This document shows positions 27,357 to 39,770 of a stretch of 60,000 bases of DNA, piece after piece. The stretch is from the NCBI GenBank assembly GCA_949358305.1, contig OX442319.1:7938001-7998000 (forward strand), read 5' to 3'. The position numbers and the translations under genes are program-made. This DNA comes from Strigamia acuminata (Eukaryota > Arthropoda > Chilopoda > Geophilomorpha > Linotaeniidae). The notes under the pieces are model-generated. The model had not been told where the DNA came from, did no database searches, and saw only the letters and a list, made by a program, of their open reading frames with translations. How positions within the stretch are numbered: the first letter of the stretch is position 1; the number at the start of each line of letters is the position of its first letter.

Positions 27357-29129
27357 CTGAACATTCAGAGACATTGGTCTTGTGGTGTTTGTGCTAAGTC
27401 AACTGTGATGAGATCAAAAGTCTATTCTCCCAAATCATCGGTTGGATGTTTCTAAAACTTACATTGGAGCCTTCTACTAAGGTTTAAACACTATTTCTGA
27501 ACATTCAGAGACATTGGTCTTGTGGTGTTTGTGCTAAGTCAACTGCGATGTGAAATAAGCTCAAAATTTTTTTTTCAAAATTTATTGCTTGGGTGTTGCT
27601 AAAACTTACATTGAAGGCTTCTACTAAGGTTTAAACACTATTTCTAAACATTCAGAGACATTGGTCTTGTGGTGTTTGTGCTAAGTCAACTGTGATGAGA
27701 TCAAAAGTCTATTCTCCCAAATCATCGGTTGGATGTTTCTAAAACTTACATTGGAGCCTTCTACTAAGGTTTAAACACTATTTCTGAACATTCAGAGACA
27801 TTGGTCTTGTGGTGTTTGTGCTAAGTCAACTGCGATGTGAAATGAGCTCAAAATTTTTTTTTCAAAATTTATTGCTTGGGTGTTGCTAAAACTGATATTG
27901 AAGGCTTCTACTAAGGTTTAAACACTATTTCTGAACATTCAGAGACATTGGACTTGTGATGTTTGTGCTAAGTCAACTGTGATGAGATCAAAAGTCTATT
28001 TTTCCAAATCATCGGTTGAATGTTTCTAAAACTTACATTGGAGCCTTCTACTAAGGTTTAAATACTATTTCTGAACATTCAGAGACATTGGTCTTGTGGT
28101 GTTTGTGCTAAGTCAACTGCGATGTGAAATGAGCTCAAAATTTTTTTTTCAAAATTTATTGCTTGGGTGTTGCTAAAACTGATATTGAAGGCTTCTACTA
28201 AGGTTTAAACACTATTTCTGAACATTCAGAGACATTGGACTTGTGATGTTTGTGCTAAGTCAACTGTGATGAGATCAAAAGTCTATTCTCCCAAATCATC
28301 AGTTGGATGTTTCTAAAACTTACATTGGAGCCTTCTACTAAGGTTTAAACACTATTTCTGAACATTTAGAGACATTGGTCTTGTGGTGTTTGTGCTAAGT
28401 CAACTGTGATGAGATCAAAAGTCTATTCTCCCAAATCATTGGTTGGATGTTTCTAAAACTTACATTGGAGCCTTCTACTAAGGTTTAAACACTATTTCTG
28501 AACATTCAGAGACATTGGTCTTGTGGTGTTTGTGCTAAGTCAACTGTGATGAGATCAAAAGTCTATTCTCCCAAATCATCGGTTGAATGTTTCTAAAACT
28601 TACATTGGAGCCTTCTACTAAGGTTTAAACACTATTTCTGAACATTCAGAGACATTGGTCTTGTGGTGTTTGTGCTAAGTCAACTGTGATGAGATCAAAA
28701 GTCTATTCTCCCAAATCATCGGTTGGATGTTTCTAAAACTTACATTGGAGCCTTCTACTAAGGTTTAAACACTATTTCTGAACATTCAGAGACATTGGTC
28801 TTGTGGTGTTTGTGCTAAGTCAACTGCGATGTGAAATAAGCTCAAAATTTTTTTTTCAAAATTTATTGCTTGGGTGTTGCTAAAACTTACATTGAAGGCT
28901 TCTACTAAGGTTTAAACACTATTTCTAAACATTCAGAGACATTGGTCTTGTGGTGTTTGTGCTAAGTCAACTGTGATGAGATCAAAAGTCTATTCTCCCA
29001 AATCATCGGTTGGATGTTTCTAAAACTTACATTGGAGCCTTCTACTAAGGTTTAAACACTATTTCTGAACATTCAGAGACATTGGTCTTGTGGTGTTTGT
29101 GCTAAGTCAACTGCGATGTGAAATGAGCT

Positions 29130-32100
29130 CAAAATTTTTTTTTCAAAATTTATTGCTTGGGTGTTGCTAAAACTGATATTGAAGGCTTCTACTAAGGTTT
29201 AAACACTATTTCTGAACATTCAGAGACATTGGACTTGTGATGTTTGTGCTAAGTCAACTGTGATGAGATCAAAAGTCTATTCTCCCAAATCATCAGTTGG
29301 ATGTTTCTAAAACTTACATTGGAGCCTTCTACTAAGGTTTAAACACTATTTCTGAACATTTAGAGACATTGGTCTTGTGGTGTTTGTGCTAAGTCAACTG
29401 TGATGAGATCAAAAGTCTATTCTCCCAAATCATTGGTTGGATGTTTCTAAAACTTACATTGGAGCTTTCTACTAAGGTTTAAACACTATTTCTGAACATT
29501 CAGAGACATTGGTCTTGTGATGTTTGTGCTAAGTCAACTGTGATGAGATCAAAAGTCTATTCTCCCAAATCATCGGTTGAATGTTTCTAAAACTTACATT
29601 GGAGCCTTCTACTAAGGTTTAAACACTATTTCTGAACATTCAGAGACATTGGTCTTGTGGTGTTTGTGCTAAGTCAACTGTGATGAGATCAAAAGTCTAT
29701 TCTAAAACTTACATTGGAGCCTTCTACTAAGGTTTAAACACTATTTCTGAACATTCAGAGACATTGGTCTTGTGGTGTTTGTGCTAAGTCAACTGCGATG
29801 TGAAATAAGCTCAAAATTTTTTTTTCAAAATTTATTGCTTGGGTGTTGCTAAAACTTACATTGAAGGCTTCTACTAAGGTTTAAACACTATTTCTAAACA
29901 TTCAGAGACATTGGTCTTGTGGTGTTTGTGCTAAGTCAACTGTGATGAGATCAAAAGTCTATTCTCCCAAATCATCGGTTGGATGTTTCTAAAACTTACA
30001 TTGGAGCCTTCTACTAAGGTTTAAACACTATTTCTGAACATTCAGAGACATTGGTCTTGTGGTGTTTGTGCTAAGTCAACTGCGATGTGAAATGAGCTCA
30101 AAATTTTTTTTTCAAAATTTATTGCTTGGGTGTTGTTAAAACTGATATTGAAGGCTTCTACTAAGGTTTAAACACTATTTCTGAACATTCAGAGACATTG
30201 GACTTGTGATGTTTGTGCTAAGTCAACTGTGATGAGATCAAAAGTCTATTCTCCCAAATCATCAGTTGGATGTTTCTAAAACTTACATTGGAGCCTTCTA
30301 CTAAGGTTTAAACACTATTTCTGAACATTTAGAGACATTGGTCTTGTGGTGTTTGTGCTAAGTCAACTGTGATGAGATCAAAAGTCTATTCTCCCAAATC
30401 ATTGGTTGGATGTTTCTAAAACTTACATTGGAGCCTTCTACTAAGGTTTAAACACTATTTCTGAACATTCAGAGACATTGGTCTTGTGGTGTTTGTGCTA
30501 AGTCAACTGTGATGAGATCAAAAGTCTATTCTCCCAAATCATCGGTTGAATGTTTCTAAAACTTACATTGGAGCCTTCTACTAAGGTTTAAACACTATTT
30601 CTGAACATTCAGAGACATTGGTCTTGTGGTGTTTGTGCTAAGTCAACTGTGATGAGATCAAAAGTCTATTCTCCCAAATCATCGGTTGGATGTTTCTAAA
30701 ACTTACATTGGAGCCTTCTACTAAGGTTTAAACACTATTTCTGAACATTCAGAGACATTGGTCTTGTGGTGTTTGTGCTAAGTCAACTGCGATGTGAAAT
30801 AAGCTCAAAATTTTTTTTTCAAAGTTTATTGCTTGGGTGTTGCTAAAACTTACATTGAAGGCTTCTACTAAGGTTTAAACACTATTTCTAAACATTCAGA
30901 GACATTGGTCTTGTGGTGTTTGTGCTAAGTCAACTGTGATGAGATCAAAAGTCTATTCTCCCAAATCATCGGTTGGATGTTTCTAAAACTTACATTGGAG
31001 CCTTCTACTAAGGTTTAAACACTATTTCTGAACATTCAGAGACATTGGACTTGTGGTGTTTGTGCTAAGTCAACTGCGATGTAAAATGAGCTCAAAATTT
31101 TTTTTTCAAAATTTATTGCTTAGGTGTTGCTAAAACTTATATTGAAGGCTTCTACTAAGGTTTAAACACTATTTCTGAACATTCAGAGACATTGGTCTTG
31201 TGGTGTTTGTGCTAAGTCAACTGTGATGAGATCAAAAGTCTATTCTCCCAAATCATTGGTTGGATGTTTCTAAAACTTACATTGGAGCCTTCTACTAAGG
31301 TTTAAACACTATTTCTGAACATTCAGAGACATTGGTCTTGTGGTGTTTGTGCTAAGTCAACTGTGATGAGATCAAAAGTCTATTCTCCCAAATCATTGGT
31401 TGGATGTTTCTAAAACTTACATTGGAGCCTTCTACTAAGGTTTAAACACTATTTCTGAACATTCAGAGACATTGGTCTTGTGGTGTTTGTGCTAAGTCAA
31501 CTGTGATGAGATCAAAAGTCTATTCTCCCAAATCATCGGTTGAATGTTTCTAAAACTTACATTGGAGCCTTCTACTAAGGTTTAAACACTATTTCTGAAC
31601 ATTCAGAGACATTGGTCTTGTGGTGTTTGTGCTAAGTCAACTGTGATGAGATCAAAAGTCTATTCTCCCAAATCATCGGTTAAATGTTTCTAAAACTTAC
31701 ATTGGAGCCTTCTACTAAGGTTTAAACACTATTTCTGAACATTCAGAGACATTGGTCTTGTGGTGTTTGTGCTAAGTCAACTGTGATGAGATCAAAAGTC
31801 TATTCTCCCAAATCATCGGTTGGATGTTTCTAAAACTTACATTGGAGCCTTCTACTAAGGTTTAAACACTATTTCTGAACATTCAGAGACATTGGTCTTG
31901 TGGTGTTTGTGCTAAGTCAACTGTGATGAGATCAAAAGTCTATTCTCCCAAATCATCGGTTGGATGTTTCTAAAACTTACATTGGAGCCTTCTACTAAGG
32001 TTTAAACACTATTTCTGAACATTCAGAGACATTGGTCTTGTGGTGTTTGTGCTAAGTCAACTGCGATGTGAAATGAGCTCAAAATTTTTTTTTCAAAATT

Positions 32101-33860
32101 TATTGCTTGGGTGTTGCTAAAACTGATATTGAAGGCTTCTACTAAGGTTTAAACACTATTTCTGAACATTCAGAGACATTGGACTTGTGATGTTTGTGCT
32201 AAGTCAACTGTGATGAGATCAAAAGTCTATTCTCCCAAATCATCAGTTGGATGTTTCTAAAACTTACATTGGAGCCTTCTACTAAGGTTTAAACACTATT
32301 TCTGAACATTTAGAGACATTGGTCTTGTGGTGTTTGTGCTAAGTCAACTGTGATGAGATCAAAAGTCTATTCTCCCAAATCATTGGTTGGATGTTTCTAA
32401 AACTTACATTGGAGCCTTCTACTAAGGTTTAAACACTATTTCTGAACATTCAGAGACATTGGTCTTGTGGTGTTTGTGCTAAGTCAACTGTGATGAGATC
32501 AAAAGTCTATTCTCCCAAATCATCGGTTGAATGTTTCTAAAACTTACATTGGAGCCTTCTACTAAGGTTTAAACACTATTTCTGAACATTCAGAGACATT
32601 GGTCTTGTGGTGTTTGTGCTAAGTCAACTGTGATGAGATCAAAAGTCTATTCTCCCAAATCATCGGTTGGATGTTTCTAAAACTTACATTGGAGCCTTCT
32701 ACTAAGGTTTAAACACTATTTCTGAACATTCAGAGACATTGGTCTTGTGGTGTTTGTGCTAAGTCAACTGCGATGTGAAATAAGCTCAAAATTTTTTTTT
32801 CAAAGTTTATTGCTTGGGTGTTGCTAAAACTTACATTGAAGGCTTCTACTAAGGTTTAAACACTATTTCTAAACATTCAGAGACATTGGTCTTGTGGTGT
32901 TTGTGCTAAGTCAACTGTGATGAGATCAAAAGTCTATTCTCCCAAATCATCGGTTGGATGTTTCTAAAACTTACATTGGAGCCTTCTACTAAGGTTTAAA
33001 CACTATTTCTGAACATTCAGAGACATTGGACTTGTGGTGTTTGTGCTAAGTCAACTGCGATGTAAAATGAGCTCAAAATTTTTTTTTCAAAATTTATTGC
33101 TTAGGTGTTGCTAAAACTTATATTGAAGGCTTCTACTAAGGTTTAAACACTATTTCTGAACATTCAGAGACATTGGTCTTGTGGTGTTTGTGCTAAGTCA
33201 ACTGTGATGAGATCAAAAGTCTATTCTCCCAAATCATTGGTTGGATGTTTCTAAAACTTACATTGGAGCCTTCTACTAAGGTTTAAACACTATTTCTGAA
33301 CATTCAGAGACATTGGTCTTGTGGTGTTTGTGCTAAGTCAACTGTGATGAGATCAAAAGTCTATTCTCCCAAATCATTGGTTGGATGTTTCTAAAACTTA
33401 CATTGGAGCCTTCTACTAAGGTTTAAACACTATTTCTGAACATTCAGAGACATTGGTCTTGTGGTGTTTGTGCTAAGTCAACTGTGATGAGATCAAAAGT
33501 CTATTCTCCCAAATCATCGGTTGAATGTTTCTAAAACTTACATTGGAGCCTTCTACTAAGGTTTAAACACTATTTCTGAACATTCAGAGACATTGGTCTT
33601 GTGGTGTTTGTGCTAAGTCAACTGTGATGAGATCAAAAGTCTATTTTCCCAAATCATCGGTTAAATGTTTCTAAAACTTACATTGGAGCCTTCTACTAAG
33701 GTTTAAACACTATTTCTGAACATTCAGAGACATTGGTCTTGTGGTGTTTGTGCTAAGTCAACTGTGATGAGATCAAAAGTCTATTCTCCCAAATCATCGG
33801 TTGGATGTTTCTAAAACTTACATTGGAGCCTTCTACTAAGGTTTAAACACTATTTCTGAA
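29130..33860. repeat. Large array duplication, copy 1 (about 4.7 kb)
   Basis: Marker variants recur 6,198 bp downstream: ACTTGTGATG at 29,233 and 35,431, GGAGCTTTCT at 29,461 and 35,659, a 115-bp truncated monomer at 29,637 and 35,835, TTGTTAAAAC at 30,133 and 36,331, and GATGTAAAATG near 31,079 and 37,277. Past about 32,750 the offset falls to 5,911 (ATGTAAAA at 33,060 and 38,971; CTATTTTCCC at 33,641 and 39,552). This copy therefore carries 287 bp (one 147-bp plus one 140-bp monomer) that the other copy lacks. Confidence 0.8.
29637..29751. repeat. Truncated 115-bp satellite monomer
   Basis: The sequence jumps from AAAAGTCTATTC straight to TAAAACTTACATTGG. It lacks the 25 bp that normally lie between (the TCCCAAATCATCGGTTGG part). 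The ends share TTC, consistent with a short-homology deletion. Confidence 0.9.
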
Positions 33861-35329
33861 CATTCAGAGACATTGGACTTGTGATGTTTGTGCTAAGTCA
33901 ACTGTGATGAGATCAAAAGTCTATTCTCCCAAATCATCAGTTGGATGTTTCTAAAACTTACATTGGAGCCTTCTACTAAGGTTTAAACACTATTTCTGAA
34001 CATTTAGAGACATTGGTCTTGTGGTGTTTGTGCTAAGTCAACTGTGATGAGATCAAAAGTCTATTCTCCCAAATCATTGGTTGGATGTTTCTAAAACTTA
34101 CATTGGAGCCTTCTACTAAGGTTTAAACACTATTTCTGAACATTCAGAGACATTGGTCTTGTGGTGTTTGTGCTAAGTCAACTGTGATGAGATCAAAAGT
34201 CTATTCTCCCAAATCATCGGTTGAATGTTTCTAAAACTTACATTGGAGCCTTCTACTAAGGTTTAAACACTATTTCTGAACATTCAGAGACATTGGTCTT
34301 GTGGTGTTTGTGCTAAGTCAACTGTGATGAGATCAAAAGTCTATTCTCCCAAATCATCGGTTGGATGTTTCTAAAACTTACATTGGAGCCTTCTACTAAG
34401 GTTTAAACACTATTTCTGAACATTCAGAGACATTGGTCTTGTGGTGTTTGTGCTAAGTCAACTGCGATGTGAAATAAGCTCAAAATTTTTTTTTCAAAAT
34501 TTATTGCTTGGGTGTTGCTAAAACTGATATTGAAGGCTTCTACTAAGGTTTAAACACTATTTCTGAACATTCAGAGACATTGGACTTGTGATGTTTGTGC
34601 TAAGTCAACTGTGATGAGATCAAAAGTCTATTCTCCCAAATCATCAGTTGGATGTTTCTAAAACTTACATTGGAGCCTTCTACTAAGGTTTAAACACTAT
34701 TTCTGAACATTTAGAGACATTGGTCTTGTGGTGTTTGTGCTAAGTCAACTGTGATGAGATCAAAAGTCTATTCTCCCAAATCATTGGTTGGATGTTTCTA
34801 AAACTTACATTGGAGCTTTCTACTAAGGTTTAAACACTATTTCTGAACATTCAGAGACATTGGTCTTGTGATGTTTGTGCTAAGTCAACTGTGATGAGAT
34901 CAAAAGTCTATTCTCCCAAATCATCGGTTGAATGTTTCTAAAACTTACATTGGAGCCTTCTACTAAGGTTTAAACACTATTTCTGAACATTCAGAGACAT
35001 TGGTCTTGTGGTGTTTGTGCTAAGTCAACTGTGATGAGATCAAAAGTCTATTCTCCCAAATCATCGGTTGAATGTTTCTAAAACTTACATTGGAGCCTTC
35101 TACTAAGGTTTAAACACTATTTCTGAACATTCAGAGACATTGGTCTTGTGGTGTTTGTGCTAAGTCAACTGTGATGAGATCAAAAGTCTATTCTCCCAAA
35201 TCATCGGTTGGATGTTTCTAAAACTTACATTGGAGCCTTCTACTAAGGTTTAAACACTATTTCTGAACATTCAGAGACATTGGTCTTGTGGTGTTTGTGC
35301 TAAGTCAACTGCGATGTGAAATAAGCTCA

Positions 35330-38300
35330 AAATTTTTTTTTCAAAATTTATTGCTTGGGTGTTGCTAAAACTGATATTGAAGGCTTCTACTAAGGTTTAA
35401 ACACTATTTCTGAACATTCAGAGACATTGGACTTGTGATGTTTGTGCTAAGTCAACTGTGATGAGATCAAAAGTCTATTCTCCCAAATCATCAGTTGGAT
35501 GTTTCTAAAACTTACATTGGAGCCTTCTACTAAGGTTTAAACACTATTTCTGAACATTTAGAGACATTGGTCTTGTGGTGTTTGTGCTAAGTCAACTGTG
35601 ATGAGATCAAAAGTCTATTCTCCCAAATCATTGGTTGGATGTTTCTAAAACTTACATTGGAGCTTTCTACTAAGGTTTAAACACTATTTCTGAACATTCA
35701 GAGACATTGGTCTTGTGATGTTTGTGCTAAGTCAACTGTGATGAGATCAAAAGTCTATTCTCCCAAATCATCGGTTGAATGTTTCTAAAACTTACATTGG
35801 AGCCTTCTACTAAGGTTTAAACACTATTTCTGAACATTCAGAGACATTGGTCTTGTGGTGTTTGTGCTAAGTCAACTGTGATGAGATCAAAAGTCTATTC
35901 TAAAACTTACATTGGAGCCTTCTACTAAGGTTTAAACACTATTTCTGAACATTCAGAGACATTGGTCTTGTGGTGTTTGTGCTAAGTCAACTGCGATGTG
36001 AAATAAGCTCAAAATTTTTTTTTCAAAATTTATTGCTTGGGTGTTGCTAAAACTTACATTGAAGGCTTCTACTAAGGTTTAAACACTATTTCTAAACATT
36101 CAGAGACATTGGTCTTGTGGTGTTTGTGCTAAGTCAACTGTGATGAGATCAAAAGTCTATTCTCCCAAATCATCGGTTGGATGTTTCTAAAACTTACATT
36201 GGAGCCTTCTACTAAGGTTTAAACACTATTTCTGAACATTCAGAGACATTGGTCTTGTGGTGTTTGTGCTAAGTCAACTGCGATGTGAAATGAGCTCAAA
36301 ATTTTTTTTTCAAAATTTATTGCTTGGGTGTTGTTAAAACTGATATTGAAGGCTTCTACTAAGGTTTAAACACTATTTCTGAACATTCAGAGACATTGGA
36401 CTTGTGATGTTTGTGCTAAGTCAACTGTGATGAGATCAAAAGTCTATTCTCCCAAATCATCAGTTGGATGTTTCTAAAACTTACATTGGAGCCTTCTACT
36501 AAGGTTTAAACACTATTTCTGAACATTTAGAGACATTGGTCTTGTGGTGTTTGTGCTAAGTCAACTGTGATGAGATCAAAAGTCTATTCTCCCAAATCAT
36601 TGGTTGGATGTTTCTAAAACTTACATTGGAGCCTTCTACTAAGGTTTAAACACTATTTCTGAACATTCAGAGACATTGGTCTTGTGGTGTTTGTGCTAAG
36701 TCAACTGTGATGAGATCAAAAGTCTATTCTCCCAAATCATCGGTTGAATGTTTCTAAAACTTACATTGGAGCCTTCTACTAAGGTTTAAACACTATTTCT
36801 GAACATTCAGAGACATTGGTCTTGTGGTGTTTGTGCTAAGTCAACTGTGATGAGATCAAAAGTCTATTCTCCCAAATCATCGGTTGGATGTTTCTAAAAC
36901 TTACATTGGAGCCTTCTACTAAGGTTTAAACACTATTTCTGAACATTCAGAGACATTGGTCTTGTGGTGTTTGTGCTAAGTCAACTGCGATGTGAAATAA
37001 GCTCAAAATTTTTTTTTCAAAGTTTATTGCTTGGGTGTTGCTAAAACTTACATTGAAGGCTTCTACTAAGGTTTAAACACTATTTCTAAACATTCAGAGA
37101 CATTGGTCTTGTGGTGTTTGTGCTAAGTCAACTGTGATGAGATCAAAAGTCTATTCTCCCAAATCATCGGTTGGATGTTTCTAAAACTTACATTGGAGCC
37201 TTCTACTAAGGTTTAAACACTATTTCTGAACATTCAGAGACATTGGACTTGTGGTGTTTGTGCTAAGTCAACTGCGATGTAAAATGAGCTCAAAATTTTT
37301 TTTTCAAAATTTATTGCTTAGGTGTTGCTAAAACTTATATTGAAGGCTTCTACTAAGGTTTAAACACTATTTCTGAACATTCAGAGACATTGGTCTTGTG
37401 GTGTTTGTGCTAAGTCAACTGTGATGAGATCAAAAGTCTATTCTCCCAAATCATTGGTTGGATGTTTCTAAAACTTACATTGGAGCCTTCTACTAAGGTT
37501 TAAACACTATTTCTGAACATTCAGAGACATTGGTCTTGTGGTGTTTGTGCTAAGTCAACTGTGATGAGATCAAAAGTCTATTCTCCCAAATCATTGGTTG
37601 GATGTTTCTAAAACTTACATTGGAGCCTTCTACTAAGGTTTAAACACTATTTCTGAACATTCAGAGACATTGGTCTTGTGGTGTTTGTGCTAAGTCAACT
37701 GTGATGAGATCAAAAGTCTATTCTCCCAAATCATCGGTTGAATGTTTCTAAAACTTACATTGGAGCCTTCTACTAAGGTTTAAACACTATTTCTGAACAT
37801 TCAGAGACATTGGTCTTGTGGTGTTTGTGCTAAGTCAACTGTGATGAGATCAAAAGTCTATTCTCCCAAATCATCGGTTAAATGTTTCTAAAACTTACAT
37901 TGGAGCCTTCTACTAAGGTTTAAACACTATTTCTGAACATTCAGAGACATTGGTCTTGTGGTGTTTGTGCTAAGTCAACTGTGATGAGATCAAAAGTCTA
38001 TTCTCCCAAATCATCGGTTGGATGTTTCTAAAACTTACATTGGAGCCTTCTACTAAGGTTTAAACACTATTTCTGAACATTCAGAGACATTGGTCTTGTG
38101 GTGTTTGTGCTAAGTCAACTGTGATGAGATCAAAAGTCTATTCTCCCAAATCATCGGTTGGATGTTTCTAAAACTTACATTGGAGCCTTCTACTAAGGTT
38201 TAAACACTATTTCTGAACATTCAGAGACATTGGTCTTGTGGTGTTTGTGCTAAGTCAACTGCGATGTGAAATGAGCTCAAAATTTTTTTTTCAAAATTTA

Positions 38301-39770
38301 TTGCTTGGGTGTTGCTAAAACTGATATTGAAGGCTTCTACTAAGGTTTAAACACTATTTCTGAACATTCAGAGACATTGGACTTGTGATGTTTGTGCTAA
38401 GTCAACTGTGATGAGATCAAAAGTCTATTCTCCCAAATCATCAGTTGGATGTTTCTAAAACTTACATTGGAGCCTTCTACTAAGGTTTAAACACTATTTC
38501 TGAACATTTAGAGACATTGGTCTTGTGGTGTTTGTGCTAAGTCAACTGTGATGAGATCAAAAGTCTATTCTCCCAAATCATTGGTTGGATGTTTCTAAAA
38601 CTTACATTGGAGCCTTCTACTAAGGTTTAAACACTATTTCTGAACATTCAGAGACATTGGTCTTGTGGTGTTTGTGCTAAGTCAACTGTGATGAGATCAA
38701 AAGTCTATTCTCCCAAATCATCGGTTGAATGTTTCTAAAACTTACATTGGAGCCTTCTACTAAGGTTTAAACACTATTTCTGAACATTCAGAGACATTGG
38801 TCTTGTGGTGTTTGTGCTAAGTCAACTGTGATGAGATCAAAAGTCTATTCTCCCAAATCATCGGTTGGATGTTTCTAAAACTTACATTGGAGCCTTCTAC
38901 TAAGGTTTAAACACTATTTCTGAACATTCAGAGACATTGGACTTGTGGTGTTTGTGCTAAGTCAACTGCGATGTAAAATGAGCTCAAAATTTTTTTTTCA
39001 AAATTTATTGCTTAGGTGTTGCTAAAACTTATATTGAAGGCTTCTACTAAGGTTTAAACACTATTTCTGAACATTCAGAGACATTGGTCTTGTGGTGTTT
39101 GTGCTAAGTCAACTGTGATGAGATCAAAAGTCTATTCTCCCAAATCATTGGTTGGATGTTTCTAAAACTTACATTGGAGCCTTCTACTAAGGTTTAAACA
39201 CTATTTCTGAACATTCAGAGACATTGGTCTTGTGGTGTTTGTGCTAAGTCAACTGTGATGAGATCAAAAGTCTATTCTCCCAAATCATTGGTTGGATGTT
39301 TCTAAAACTTACATTGGAGCCTTCTACTAAGGTTTAAACACTATTTCTGAACATTCAGAGACATTGGTCTTGTGGTGTTTGTGCTAAGTCAACTGTGATG
39401 AGATCAAAAGTCTATTCTCCCAAATCATCGGTTGAATGTTTCTAAAACTTACATTGGAGCCTTCTACTAAGGTTTAAACACTATTTCTGAACATTCAGAG
39501 ACATTGGTCTTGTGGTGTTTGTGCTAAGTCAACTGTGATGAGATCAAAAGTCTATTTTCCCAAATCATCGGTTAAATGTTTCTAAAACTTACATTGGAGC
39601 CTTCTACTAAGGTTTAAACACTATTTCTGAACATTCAGAGACATTGGTCTTGTGGTGTTTGTGCTAAGTCAACTGTGATGAGATCAAAAGTCTATTCTCC
39701 CAAATCATCGGTTGGATGTTTCTAAAACTTACATTGGAGCCTTCTACTAAGGTTTAAACACTATTTCTGA
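35330..39770. repeat. Large array duplication, copy 2 (about 4.4 kb)
   Basis: This is the downstream copy of the block at 29,130-33,860 with the same private markers in the same order, minus a 287-bp dimer at about 38,930. The copies are separated by about 1.5 kb of other monomers (33,860-35,330), so they are not directly adjacent. Confidence 0.8.
35835..35949. repeat. Truncated 115-bp satellite monomer, second copy
   Basis: This is the same 25-bp deletion as at 29,637-29,751, exactly 6,198 bp downstream. It is evidence that the deletion happened once and was then duplicated with its surroundings. Confidence 0.9.
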
